NCBI GenBank assembly: GCA_030673895.1
Contig: JAUTCR010000004.1
Location: 46,031 to 110,030, forward strand
DNA from: Verrucomicrobiota bacterium JB023
GTDB lineage: Bacteria; Verrucomicrobiota; Verrucomicrobiia; Verrucomicrobiales; Akkermansiaceae
Length of the DNA stretch: 64,000 nt
Direction of reading: 5' to 3'
Shown one piece after another: positions 38,946-47,926 of the stretch (the first letter of the stretch is position 1; each line of letters starts with the position of its first letter). Under the pieces are notes generated by a model. The model saw nothing but the letters and a program-made list of their open reading frames with translations, ran no database searches and was not told the DNA's origin. A program made the translations under genes and the position numbers.

Positions 38946-40276
38946 TGGCGCACGCGGTTACATCCAAGGACATCCCGGTCAAGGGAGAGCACTTGCCAAA
39001 GAGCAAGGTCAACGGGTTGATGATGGTTTGTGGTGGCATTGCCGCCATTGGTACAATTGCCAGTTTCATCTATTTGGCCTTCGCCCAAGGTGAAGTGAAG
39101 GGAACCTACGCCTTCTCATGGCTGTTCGCGACCTTCTACTTCTTCACCATCGCGATGGGAGGTTGTTTCTGGACACTCTTGCACAACGTATCGAACTCGG
39201 GCTGGGGCACATCCGTTCGCCGCCTTATGGAAAACGTGGGCTTTGTTTTCCCTTTCCTCTTTGTGTTCGCCATTCCTCTTCTTTTCCCTTCGGTTCAAAC
39301 CTTCCTTTACGAATGGATGACCGAGCACCGCACCGCGCTGCAGGAAGCGCCTGATAAAGGAGCCGGTATCGAAGCCGCTTTGGACGCCCGGGGGGGACAG
39401 CACGATGGACTCCTGATTGCGAAACTCTGGTATCTCAATCTCGGCTTCTGGCACCTTCGTTTCGTTCTCTTTGCCCTCGGGCTTGGTTTTGTGATTTGGA
39501 AACTTCGTAAGCTTTCCGTCGACCAAGACACCTGCGGAGCACCTGGCACGGAACGTCTCTTCAAAGCACGCGCTATGTCCTCTTGGGGAATCGCAGTCTT
39601 CGCGGTGACTTTGACCTTCCTCGCCGTGGATTGGGTGATGGGCCTGGATTACACTTGGTTCTCAACGATGTGGGGTGTCTACGTGTTCGCGGGCTCTGCC
39701 TTGAACTCGATGGCAATCATCATCATCACCAGCATCCTCTTGCGAAAGGCTGGTTTCCTCAAGAAAGTGGTCACTCCTGAGCATGACCACCTCATGGGTA
39801 AGCTCACCTTCGCCTTCACGGTCTTCTGGGCCTATATCTCATTTTCCCAGTTTTTCCTCTACTGGTATGCCAACGTTACCGAGGAGACTCGTTACTTCAT
39901 CCTACGGAACACTGAGAACTGGAATCTGCTGAGTTACATTCTCGTCTTCGGACACTTCGGCGCTCCCTTCCTTCTGCTCATCCGTCAGGATCTGAAGAAG
40001 AACGCGAATTACATGCTGTTCATGGCAGGTTACCTCTTGGTGATGCACTTCCTTGATGTCTATCACATGATCATCCCAGAACGTGGCCCGTCGGTTGGTA
40101 ACGTCGTCGACCACGATCCGAAGCTCTGGATCGATTACGGTCCTGCCTTGGATATTCTCGCCTTCATCATTGTCGGTTGCGGTTTTGTGTTCTTCTACCT
40201 TCGTAATCTAACCAGCGTGGCGCTCTACCCTCACCGTGACCCACGAATCCTCGAATCTGCCAACGTTAATAACTGA
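38945..40276 (+). CDS. actF: Alternative complex III subunit F (NrfD-like)
   Basis: 443 residues with about ten membrane helices, a second NrfD-type subunit pairing with ActC. Visible features are FSWLFATFYFFTIAMGGCFW-like early helices, EHDHLMGKLTFAFTVFWAYI and the polar segment DVYHMIIPERGPS. It scaffolds the complex and may form a proton path; it is not thought to hold a cofactor. The stop overlaps the next start (40276) by one base. Confidence 0.93.
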   Translation: MAHAVTSKDIPVKGEHLPKSKVNGLMMVCGGIAAIGTIASFIYLAFAQGEVKGTYAFSWLFATFYFFTIAMGGCFWTLLHNVSNSGWGTSVRRLMENVGFVFPFLFVFAIPLLFPSVQTFLYEWMTEHRTALQEAPDKGAGIEAALDARGGQHDGLLIAKLWYLNLGFWHLRFVLFALGLGFVIWKLRKLSVDQDTCGAPGTERLFKARAMSSWGIAVFAVTLTFLAVDWVMGLDYTWFSTMWGVYVFAGSALNSMAIIIITSILLRKAGFLKKVVTPEHDHLMGKLTFAFTVFWAYISFSQFFLYWYANVTEETRYFILRNTENWNLLSYILVFGHFGAPFLLLIRQDLKKNANYMLFMAGYLLVMHFLDVYHMIIPERGPSVGNVVDHDPKLWIDYGPALDILAFIIVGCGFVFFYLRNLTSVALYPHRDPRILESANVNN

Positions 40277-40662
40277 TGTCCCAGGCTAACGACAATCCAC
40301 TCAAGCGATTCGCCGCCTATTGGGTGGCCATCGGTATCTTCGCCGCCTTTGGCTTGGCTGCGGTCCTTCTCGCTCCGATTTTCGGGCAAGGCGAGACCAC
40401 TGCGGCTGATGAGAAGAATGCGACACGTCGCCTCGCAATCCGCGAGGAGGTTGATGCTGCCCAAGCGAGCCAGCTTGAGGTCAGTCCTTCTTCGGTTTTT
40501 GAGTCTGTCGGCGCACGGCTCGTAGCGTCGAAGCCACAGGCTGTCCGGACGGAGAAACAACGTGATCCCAAATTGGTTGCAGAAGAAGCAGCAGAGCAAC
40601 CGGCCGAGGAAGGCAATGAAGAAGAATCTGCAAACTCTGAGTCTGCGCCGAACGAACAGTAA
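40276..40662 (+). CDS. Small single-pass membrane protein in the ACIII-oxidase operon
   Basis: 128 residues: one transmembrane helix near the N-terminus (VAIGIFAAFGLAAVLLAPIF, about 18-37), then a soluble tail rich in Glu, Ala, Ser and Gln, ending in repeated acidic residues. No heme or metal motif. Its start overlaps actF by one base and its stop lies 2 bases before the CcoN-like gene, so it belongs to the same transcript. I do not recognise a family; position suggests an accessory or assembly factor joining complex III and the following cytochrome module. Confidence 0.7.
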   Translation: MSQANDNPLKRFAAYWVAIGIFAAFGLAAVLLAPIFGQGETTAADEKNATRRLAIREEVDAAQASQLEVSPSSVFESVGARLVASKPQAVRTEKQRDPKLVAEEAAEQPAEEGNEEESANSESAPNEQ

Positions 40663-40664
40663 TC

Positions 40665-42161
40665 ATGTCCTCAAACGTAAATAATTCCGACCCTAAGGAC
40701 GCTAAATTGCGCGCCGATATTGATCGGTCGCTACGTCACCCGGTAATGTTCTTTTTCACCAGTGGCGCGCTCTGGCTGTTCGTCGCTGTATTACTCGGTT
40801 TTCTTGGTTCTCTGAAGAATCACGCCCCGGGCGTCTTGGCAGATTGCAGCTGGTTTACGACCGGCCGGGTCCAATTGGCTCACACGAATATCCTAATCTA
40901 TGGTTGGGCGTGTCAGGCCGCCTTTGGCGCTATCATCTGGTTGATGTCTCGCCTTACGAGGAAGGAATGCAAGAACGCCGTGCTGATTCTTGTTGCTGGG
41001 CACATCTGGAACATCGCAATCACAGTGGGTCTCCTAGGTATTCTCTGGGGCGGTAGCACCGGTATCAGTTGGATGGGTTTCCCAACCTTCGTTTGGCCCG
41101 TGCTGCTTTTGAGCTACTTCCTTTTTGCAGCAGGTTCCATTGTTCAGTTCATGGTGCGTGAGCCAGGACACGTCTATATTTCACAATGGTATCTCGTTGC
41201 TGCGTTGATTGCTTTTCCTTGGATTTTCGGAAGCGCTCACCTCTTCGTCTTCGTCTTTGACGGTCATCCACTGATGAAAGCGGCGGTATCCGAATGGTAT
41301 CACGGTGCATTGACTTACCTTTTCTTCACTCCTGTGGGAGTAGCTTGCGCCTACTATTTGGCTCCGAAAGTGACCGGTCGTCCGGTTTACAGTTATCACC
41401 TCGCGATGTTCGGTTTCTGGGCACTCATGGTGATTGGACCTTGGGCTGGCATGCAGAAGCTGCTTGGAGCCCCAATTCCTAAATTTCTTCCATTCGCCGG
41501 CGCCGCAGCGACCATTCTCTTTCTCATCCCTGCACTTACCGTCGCGGTGAACGTGCTGAAGACCATCTTCCATGAGGACAACGAGATGGACGTCAACCAG
41601 AGCCCTTCACTCCGATTCACCATCGGGGGAATGGTTGGGATGCTGCTGATGGGTTTCTGTGGTCTCTTGCTTTTCACCTCAGGCGCCCTGCGAGCGACCC
41701 AATTCAGTCTGACCGGGTATGGCTATGACATCCTGGCCATCTACGGCTTCTTCAGTCTGTGTGCCTTCGGGATCATCTACTTTATCGTCCCTCGGGTGAC
41801 ATTGCGTGAGTGGTTGTCCAAGCGATTCATCAAGTGGCACTTCTACCTCTCGCTGTATGCTATTGCCCTGATTGTGATTATTTCAATGGGAGGTGGTTAC
41901 ATGCAGGGAATTGCACAGAACGCACCCGATAAACCATGGACGGATGCCGCGACGCGGACGGAGGCCTATGCTGTGGGCACCACGCTCGCTTGGGGCTTCA
42001 TCGCTCTCGCCAATTTCGTTTTCCTTTGCCACTTGCTTCTGATGTGGGCGCGTCTCGGAAGGCGCAGTACACACCCCACCTTGATTGGGGGAGAGCATCA
42101 CGCCGGGTCGCCACACGGCCCCGAGGGTGATCTGGAGAAAATTCAAGCCGCTAACGCCTGA
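40665..42161 (+). CDS. CcoN-like membrane protein lacking the catalytic histidines
   Basis: 498 residues, about twelve membrane helices, clearly related to cbb3 oxidase subunit I: GRVQLAHTNILIYGW keeps the low-spin heme histidine (His73) and WYHGALTYLFF with RPVYSYHLAMFGFWAL matches the family. His213 may match the first copper ligand. The paired copper histidines of WAGPHHL are replaced by WAGMQKL (260-266), and the IGHVHSG segment that supplies both remaining heme histidines is GYGYDILAIYG (351-361). A heme-copper oxygen site therefore cannot form. The protein is followed by CcoO-like and cytochrome c genes, so the trio may be an electron-transfer module rather than an oxidase. Relationship is confident, role inferred. 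Confidence 0.75.
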   Translation: MSSNVNNSDPKDAKLRADIDRSLRHPVMFFFTSGALWLFVAVLLGFLGSLKNHAPGVLADCSWFTTGRVQLAHTNILIYGWACQAAFGAIIWLMSRLTRKECKNAVLILVAGHIWNIAITVGLLGILWGGSTGISWMGFPTFVWPVLLLSYFLFAAGSIVQFMVREPGHVYISQWYLVAALIAFPWIFGSAHLFVFVFDGHPLMKAAVSEWYHGALTYLFFTPVGVACAYYLAPKVTGRPVYSYHLAMFGFWALMVIGPWAGMQKLLGAPIPKFLPFAGAAATILFLIPALTVAVNVLKTIFHEDNEMDVNQSPSLRFTIGGMVGMLLMGFCGLLLFTSGALRATQFSLTGYGYDILAIYGFFSLCAFGIIYFIVPRVTLREWLSKRFIKWHFYLSLYAIALIVIISMGGGYMQGIAQNAPDKPWTDAATRTEAYAVGTTLAWGFIALANFVFLCHLLLMWARLGRRSTHPTLIGGEHHAGSPHGPEGDLEKIQAANA

Positions 42162-42168
42162 ACACCTG

Positions 42169-42864
42169 ATGAACTTTAAAACCTTTGTAATCGGATTAGC
42201 CGTTGCCTTTGGAGTGCCCTGGGTTTTTGCCCTCGCTTTGCCCTACGCAAAGATGACTAGCCTCGAGCCTGTCGAGTTTGACGAGATTCAAGATGAACGC
42301 ACCGGCGTTTACGAGAGTAAGCGGGTTGGTCGTCTTGATGGAGCGAAACATTACGCCGCCAATGGCTGTGCGAGCTGCCATACCCAACTGATTCGGCCAA
42401 CGTATGCAGGTAACGAGATTCATCGTAAGGATTGGGCAGGTCAACCAGGCGATCCAGCAAACGGCGTGCCGGACACCCGCCGTGAGACGAATCCATTCGA
42501 CTACGATGGCGAGGAGTTTGCCTTCATCGGCCAGACGCGTATCGGTCCTGACCTCAGTAACGTCGCCATCCGCGCAGAAAAGGCTGCGGCAGAGATGGGA
42601 ATCTCCACCGAACAGTGGTTCCTTCGTCGCCTCTACGATCCTAACGAATTCTTTTACGAAACTGTTTGTCCGCCAATGACCTTCATGTTCAAGGAGGTGG
42701 ACGCTATTAGTGCCGTCGACGCACTCCCTTACGAGGCGAGTGAGGAAGGGATGGCCATTGTTCCCAAATCACAAGCTGAGTCGCTTGTCGGCTATCTTCT
42801 TTCTCTCAGGAAAGACGAAGAAATTCCCGCCAATCTCGACCCTCGCGCCAAATCAGCCAACTAA
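42169..42864 (+). CDS. CcoO-like monoheme cytochrome c subunit
   Basis: 231 residues from ATG 42169, 7 bases after the CcoN-like stop. One membrane anchor (VIGLAVAFGVPWVFALALPY) is followed by a periplasmic cytochrome domain: YAANGCASCHTQLIRPTYAG matches the CcoO/FixO heme block (GCxxCHxQxxRP), TRIGPDLSNV matches its second conserved block, and CPPMTFMF offers the axial methionine. Residues between include a CcoO-atypical insert around GQPGDPANGVPD. In true cbb3 oxidases this subunit passes electrons to subunit I; here subunit I looks non-catalytic, so the electrons probably go elsewhere. Confidence 0.85.
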   Translation: MNFKTFVIGLAVAFGVPWVFALALPYAKMTSLEPVEFDEIQDERTGVYESKRVGRLDGAKHYAANGCASCHTQLIRPTYAGNEIHRKDWAGQPGDPANGVPDTRRETNPFDYDGEEFAFIGQTRIGPDLSNVAIRAEKAAAEMGISTEQWFLRRLYDPNEFFYETVCPPMTFMFKEVDAISAVDALPYEASEEGMAIVPKSQAESLVGYLLSLRKDEEIPANLDPRAKSAN

Positions 42865-42866
42865 CC

Positions 42867-43652
42867 ATGTCGGAAAACGATTCAAATCAGTCCCGTCCCG
42901 ATCTTGACGAAAATCTTAATGTGTCGGCGACTCACGGAAACCTAAAGGGCACCTCGGCGGCAGCTCTGCGTGAGAAGAGGGTTCACGAGAACGGAATGGA
43001 GCCTGTCCCTTTGTGGATTTTCCTCGTCGCCGGACTCGCCTTGCTCGTCGGTGGTGCTGTGCTCGGCCAAGGCGGTAAGATGTTCGCTTACAATTCCAAC
43101 GATTTGTGGGCGGATGAGTTCAAGCCGTTCGAAGGAGGAGCTGAAGAGGAGGTCACGAGTGGCCCCGCGCTGAAGAGCTACATTGCTGCCGGGTCCAAGA
43201 TCTATACCAAGTGCACCGGTTGTCATGGAGCTGATGGTAAGGGAGATGGCGCGAATTACCCCCCGATTGCCGGTTCTGAGTGGGTGACCGGAGACAACAC
43301 CGAGGCTTTGGCTATGATCATCCTCAATGGGGTGCAGGGGCCAATCGACGTGGCTGGAAAGACTTGGAATAACATGATGCCCTCGCAGGCCCTGGGTCTT
43401 GGTGCGAAAGAGCTCGCCGCTTTGATGACCTACCTCCGGAGCAGTTTGAATGACGTCGGTGACGTCGTGAGTATTGAAATGGCGGAAGAAGCAATGAAGC
43501 AGTATGCCGAAAGGGGAGAAGGGAAGCCCACGACCCAGAGTGAGCTGAAACCTACCCACATGAAACATCTCCCCGGAGAGCTACTTGCTCCTGATGCCCT
43601 TGTTGATTTTGAAACCCTCCTCCCAGCGGCGGATGCCGGTGGAAATGGCTGA
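42867..43652 (+). CDS. Membrane-anchored monoheme cytochrome c
   Basis: 261 residues. A polar N-terminus of about 45 residues precedes one transmembrane helix (PLWIFLVAGLALLVGGAVLG) and a cytochrome c domain with CTGCH in YTKCTGCHGADGKGDGANYP; NNMMPSQ supplies a methionine ligand. The place in the operon is that of CcoP, but only one heme is present where CcoP has two. It may be the diffusible or tethered donor to the aa3 oxidase encoded next. A C-terminal extension of about 60 residues is without motif. Confidence 0.85.
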   Translation: MSENDSNQSRPDLDENLNVSATHGNLKGTSAAALREKRVHENGMEPVPLWIFLVAGLALLVGGAVLGQGGKMFAYNSNDLWADEFKPFEGGAEEEVTSGPALKSYIAAGSKIYTKCTGCHGADGKGDGANYPPIAGSEWVTGDNTEALAMIILNGVQGPIDVAGKTWNNMMPSQALGLGAKELAALMTYLRSSLNDVGDVVSIEMAEEAMKQYAERGEGKPTTQSELKPTHMKHLPGELLAPDALVDFETLLPAADAGGNG

Positions 43653-43676
43653 ATTTTGAAGTAATTTCACATTCTT

Positions 43677-45557
43677 ATGAGCGCTGAAACCCACGCGGAA
43701 CATGCCCACGGTCACGACGACCATCACGAGCCGGGCTTTGTCCAAAAATATATTTTCTCCGTCGATCACAAGACGATTGGAATTCAGTACGGGATCGTCT
43801 CGCTGCTTTTCCTTCTCATCGGATTCTTTTTGATGATGGTGATGCGCTGGAGCATCGCCTATCCCGATCAGCCTCTTCCAGGCTGGTTGAGCATGTTTTT
43901 CTCGGACGACTGGAAAGCCAAATGGCTGCAGGACGGCAAAGTCACCGGTGCCACTTACAACATGTTCGGTGCCATGCACGGGACGATTATGGTCTTCCTT
44001 GGGGTTGTTCCCCTCGGCTTTGCCGCCTTCGGCAACTACGTGACACCGCTACAAATCGGGGCTCCCGATATGGCGTTCCCCAAGCTGAACATGATGAGCT
44101 TCTGGCTCTACTTCGTTGGTGGGGCGATCATGCTGGCCAGTTTCTTTCTGCCAACGGGTGCGGCTCAATCAGGCTGGACGAACTACTCACCTTTGGCTGG
44201 CCTGCAACAGGCTGAATATCCTAATCAGTGGATGACAGGGCAAACCTGGTGGCTGTTGGCGATGGTCTTCCTCATCACCTCCTCACTTCTCGGGTCGGTG
44301 AATTTTATCACGACAATCATCAACCTTCGCGCCAAGGGACTGACCTGGATGCGCATGCCCTTCTTCGTCTGGGCGATGCTCGTCACCGCTTTCTTGCTGC
44401 TTTTGGCATTCCCTCCTCTTGAAGCTGCCGCTCTGATGCAGTTGAGCGACCGGGTATTCGATTCGTCCTTCTTCATGCCTTCCGGGCTCTACTCAAAAAC
44501 CTTGGGTGCTCTTGAAGTGTCCGGGGGAGGGAGTCCCTTGCTCTACCAGCACCTGTTCTGGTTTCTTGGACACCCCGAGGTGTATGTGCTTCTTCTTCCT
44601 GCCGTCGCCTGTGTTGCGGAGATCATTCCCTGTAATACCCGCAAACCTCTCTGGGGTTACCGGCCCATGGTTTGGTCGGTTCTCGTCCTTGGTTTCCTGA
44701 GCTTCATCGTTTGGGCTCACCACATGTATATGACTGGAATGGGGCCGATGATTTCGACCTTCTTCCAGACGACGACGGTGTTGATCTCGATTCCCTCGGT
44801 GATTCTTCTCACTTCGCTGATCATCTCGCTCTGGGGCGGTTCGATTCGCTTCTCCGTCCCGATGCTTTGGGCGACCGCATTCATCCCGATGTTTGGCATC
44901 GGTGGATTGACCGGATTGCCATTGGCATTCAACCTGGTCGGACTCCACTTGCATGATACCTACTACGTGATTGGACACTTCCACTACGTTGTCGCACCTG
45001 GTATCCTTTTCGGCCTCTTTGCGGGTGTTTACCACTGGTATCCCAAGGTGACAGGTCGCTACATGAATAACTTCCTGGGGCATCTGCACTTCTGGCCGTC
45101 ACTGGTCTTCATCAACCTTCTTTTCTTCCCGATGCTTGTGCAGGGTATGGCTGGGTTCCACCGCCGTTGGTATAACGGGGGAGCGGGGTATCTTGCCGAG
45201 GCGGGTAACACGACCAACGTTTTCGGTAATACCGTCCTTGAATACATGCACTTGAACGAGCTGATGTCGACCGCTGCCTTCTTGCTCGCTCTGTCCCAGG
45301 TCCCATTCATCATCAACGTCTTCCTGGCTTGGAAGGCCGGACGTAAAGTGGAAAACGACAATCCTTGGGAAGCAACAACGCTCGAGTGGGCAACCCCGAC
45401 CCCTCCGGGTCATGGCAACTTCACCTTCGAGCCTGCAATTTACCGAGGTCCTTATGAATACTCGCGGCCTGACCACGACGAGGATTTCCTCCCTCAGTGG
45501 CACGAGCCTCAGCAGCCTGAAGCTGCCGAAAAAGAATCCAAGTCTGCACAAGTCTGA
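43677..45557 (+). CDS. ctaD: Cytochrome c oxidase subunit I (aa3 type)
   Basis: 626 residues, longer than the usual 530-560 because of a His-rich N-terminus and a polar C-terminal tail. Twelve core helices with all ligands: MFGAMHGTIMV (low-spin heme), WFLGHPEVYVLLLP with the copper His and cross-linked Tyr, VWAHHMYMTGM (two copper His) and HDTYYVIGHFHYV (heme a3 and heme a His). This is the oxygen-reducing, proton-pumping subunit and, unlike the CcoN-like protein, is fully equipped. It begins 24 bases after the cytochrome c gene. Confidence 0.96.
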   Translation: MSAETHAEHAHGHDDHHEPGFVQKYIFSVDHKTIGIQYGIVSLLFLLIGFFLMMVMRWSIAYPDQPLPGWLSMFFSDDWKAKWLQDGKVTGATYNMFGAMHGTIMVFLGVVPLGFAAFGNYVTPLQIGAPDMAFPKLNMMSFWLYFVGGAIMLASFFLPTGAAQSGWTNYSPLAGLQQAEYPNQWMTGQTWWLLAMVFLITSSLLGSVNFITTIINLRAKGLTWMRMPFFVWAMLVTAFLLLLAFPPLEAAALMQLSDRVFDSSFFMPSGLYSKTLGALEVSGGGSPLLYQHLFWFLGHPEVYVLLLPAVACVAEIIPCNTRKPLWGYRPMVWSVLVLGFLSFIVWAHHMYMTGMGPMISTFFQTTTVLISIPSVILLTSLIISLWGGSIRFSVPMLWATAFIPMFGIGGLTGLPLAFNLVGLHLHDTYYVIGHFHYVVAPGILFGLFAGVYHWYPKVTGRYMNNFLGHLHFWPSLVFINLLFFPMLVQGMAGFHRRWYNGGAGYLAEAGNTTNVFGNTVLEYMHLNELMSTAAFLLALSQVPFIINVFLAWKAGRKVENDNPWEATTLEWATPTPPGHGNFTFEPAIYRGPYEYSRPDHDEDFLPQWHEPQQPEAAEKESKSAQV

Positions 45558-45578
45558 TCATCAACTCAGTTCGATCTC

Positions 45579-47294
45579 ATGGAAATCCCATTCACCGTTA
45601 CCGCCCGTAAGGATACTGGCCTTTACAACTCGAAGGTTGGTATCTGGCTCTTCCTCGCTTCCGAGGTCATGCTCTTTGGCGGCCTTTTCTCCGGGTATGT
45701 TTTTCTCCGGGTTTATGCCGACTACCCATGGCCGGAGAGGGTTCTGCCTGTCGTTCCCGGTCTCATTAATACCTTCATTTTGATTGGTTCGTCGGTGACC
45801 GTTGTTTTCGCGTGGGCTGCGCTCAAGCTGCGCAAGTGGAATCAGTTTCGTATTTTCATGCTGATTACGCTCACCTGCGCGGCGGTCTTCATGGTCCTCA
45901 AGGGCATTGAATACAAAGCGAAGTGGGGCCACCAAGCTGTCCGGATGGATGATTTCGTCATCCTGGAGGGCCACACCCATCCAGCAGGCATCGACGCGGA
46001 TGGTAACGTTTTCCACGTCGGGGGGCACGCTTCAGTCGAGGACCATTCCGACGGTCCACACTACATCGCCGCTAAAACCGACGATGCTCATGGCGGTGAT
46101 CATCATGCTGAACATGGGCCTGCAGTTAAGGATTTTCGAACCAACGTTGTCGTCTTCGACGCCAATGAACTGGTCATCAATCTGGAAACCTACCACGAGG
46201 GCGTGATTGGCGGTATTCTCGAACAAAGCGAGAAGGCAAACTCGGCGAACTGGACCTTGGTTCAACCCTACGTGGGCCGTGAGACAGCCCGGGAGGATGA
46301 GCAAATTATTCTCAGCGCAGGAGCTAAGTTGTCGCTAGAGAATTTGGCCAAAGCCCGTGAGGTCTATCTCGCAGCCAAGGCCAATGATTCGAAAGTTCGG
46401 ACCAAGCAGCTGAGTGATGCGTGGGCGAAAGTCAAAGACATCCCCGGTAATAAAGAGCGGCCGAATCACGAGCTTGTTCAGGACGAAAACTTCAAAATCA
46501 ATGAAGATTTCGATCAATTCCTGGTTAGCCCGACTTCGACGGTGACTTTCCAGACGGACGAGCCAATCACCTTCGTGCTCAAGCCTCGTGAGGTCCGGGA
46601 AAGTGCTGAAAGCGCACTCTTGGCTGATGGTAGCTCCCTCAATGGCCAGCTTAATACGGAAGCAAGTGCGATCGAGATGGCTGCCGATGCAATTGACTTC
46701 ACTTTCGTTGCCCAACGGGCCGAGGAAAAGGGAGTCGATCCACTCGCAGCCGTTGAGAAGACCTGGATCATTCAAAACAATCCTCAAGTAGCAGCCATCT
46801 GGAAGGCTCACACCGAAAAGATTGCCAAACTCGAAGAAGAACTTCTCGAAAAATACGGGACCGACAAGCAGGGAAATCCCAAGCGCGTCCCTACCGAGAA
46901 GGAACGGTATCGCATCACTTGGCAAGAGCTGGTCAATTACGGTGAAGGGAACGAAGAGAAGGGCGTGTTCAGCGGATTTGCTGGGCCGGACCACACGAAG
47001 GATTACGCCAAACATTTCCCCGAGGTGCTGGTCCCTCGCGAGGAAGTCAATCTTGAGACAAAGTTCACGCCACGCTGGAATACCTATTACGCCATCTATT
47101 TCCTGATTACGGGTCTCCATGGTCTCCACGTTATCGGGGGAGCGATCGTTCTCGGCTATTTCCTCTTCTTCGGAAAGAAGATGTATCTCAACAACCCCGA
47201 GCACCTTGCCAATCGAGTTGAGGTCGGTGGCCTTTTCTGGCACTTCGTTGACTTGGTCTGGATCTTCCTCTTCCCAGTCCTCTATTTGATGTAA
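45579..47294 (+). CDS. ctaE: Cytochrome c oxidase subunit III with a large internal insertion
   Basis: 571 residues, about twice the length of usual subunit III. Three membrane helices (20-110: VGIWLFLASEVMLFGGLFSG, INTFILIGSSVTVVFAWAAL, FRIFMLITLTCAAVFMVLKG) and two at the end (500-571, WNTYYAIYFLITGLHGLHVI and LFWHFVDLVWIFLFPVLYLM) are typical. Between them (about 117-495) lies a soluble, Lys/Glu-rich segment with a His-rich patch (HGGDHHAEHG) and no recognised motif. The reading frame is continuous through the insertion. Subunit III stabilises the oxidase and the proton-uptake path. Confidence 0.88.
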   Translation: MEIPFTVTARKDTGLYNSKVGIWLFLASEVMLFGGLFSGYVFLRVYADYPWPERVLPVVPGLINTFILIGSSVTVVFAWAALKLRKWNQFRIFMLITLTCAAVFMVLKGIEYKAKWGHQAVRMDDFVILEGHTHPAGIDADGNVFHVGGHASVEDHSDGPHYIAAKTDDAHGGDHHAEHGPAVKDFRTNVVVFDANELVINLETYHEGVIGGILEQSEKANSANWTLVQPYVGRETAREDEQIILSAGAKLSLENLAKAREVYLAAKANDSKVRTKQLSDAWAKVKDIPGNKERPNHELVQDENFKINEDFDQFLVSPTSTVTFQTDEPITFVLKPREVRESAESALLADGSSLNGQLNTEASAIEMAADAIDFTFVAQRAEEKGVDPLAAVEKTWIIQNNPQVAAIWKAHTEKIAKLEEELLEKYGTDKQGNPKRVPTEKERYRITWQELVNYGEGNEEKGVFSGFAGPDHTKDYAKHFPEVLVPREEVNLETKFTPRWNTYYAIYFLITGLHGLHVIGGAIVLGYFLFFGKKMYLNNPEHLANRVEVGGLFWHFVDLVWIFLFPVLYLM

Positions 47295-47331
47295 TTCGAC
47301 CCAATCTACTTACTTTTCACCTTTTCACTCC

Positions 47332-47715
47332 ATGGCTGATTCTGTAGCTGAAATTAAGAAGGCAACGAAGCTTTACGGCTTCATCGGACTGACCCTGTTC
47401 TTCTTCACGATCCTTACTGTGGCGGTCGCAACCGTTGAGGCCCTCGATTTCGGGGTTCGTGGGTTCGACCACATCGATGCAATAATCGGTCTTGCGATCG
47501 CGTCGATCAAGGCGAGCTTGGTCATGCTCATCTTCATGCACTTGAATCACGAGAAGAAACTCGTGTACTTCCTGTTCGTGATGAGCATCATTGCTGCCAT
47601 CTTTCTCGTGTGGTTAACAGGCTGGGCCTTTGAAGACCCAATCACTTACGGCCAAGGAGACCACGCCGGCGAGAAGTCTGGCTTCTATAATCCTGAGAAC
47701 CCAGTAGAAAAATAA
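47332..47715 (+). CDS. ctaF: Cytochrome c oxidase subunit IV (prokaryotic)
   Basis: 127 residues, three membrane helices (YGFIGLTLFFFTILTVAVAT, LAIASIKASLVMLIFMHLNH, LFVMSIIAAIFLVWLTGWAF). The ASIKASLVMLIFMHL segment is the hallmark of the bacterial subunit IV family. It is an accessory subunit without cofactors. It follows subunit III in the operon; the stop is 4 bases before the next small gene. Confidence 0.9.
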   Translation: MADSVAEIKKATKLYGFIGLTLFFFTILTVAVATVEALDFGVRGFDHIDAIIGLAIASIKASLVMLIFMHLNHEKKLVYFLFVMSIIAAIFLVWLTGWAFEDPITYGQGDHAGEKSGFYNPENPVEK

Positions 47716-47718
47716 GCT

Positions 47719-47922
47719 ATGTCCCTCCGAGGATTTCATCTCGTCTTCATTACTTTCGCGACTCTTTTGAGCCTTTTCATGGCCGTTTGGTGCTTCGTTT
47801 TCGCCCCGGCCAATAGCGGAATCGGGGTGGATATCATGGGTTGGCTGTCCGCCGTCAGTGCGGTGATTCTTCCGATTTACGGGTTCCGCTTCTACCAAAA
47901 GGCAAAGAACATTATCCTTTAA
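47719..47922 (+). CDS. Small two-helix membrane protein in the oxidase operon
   Basis: 67 residues, nearly all hydrophobic: helices around 6-30 (VFITFATLLSLFMAVWCFVF) and 37-57 (VDIMGWLSAVSAVILPIYGF), ending in a basic tail FYQKAKNIIL. No metal or heme motif. It sits tightly between subunit IV and another small gene in the oxidase operon, so it may be an extra small subunit or an assembly factor. Family not recognised. Confidence 0.65.
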   Translation: MSLRGFHLVFITFATLLSLFMAVWCFVFAPANSGIGVDIMGWLSAVSAVILPIYGFRFYQKAKNIIL

Positions 47923-47926
47923 GATC

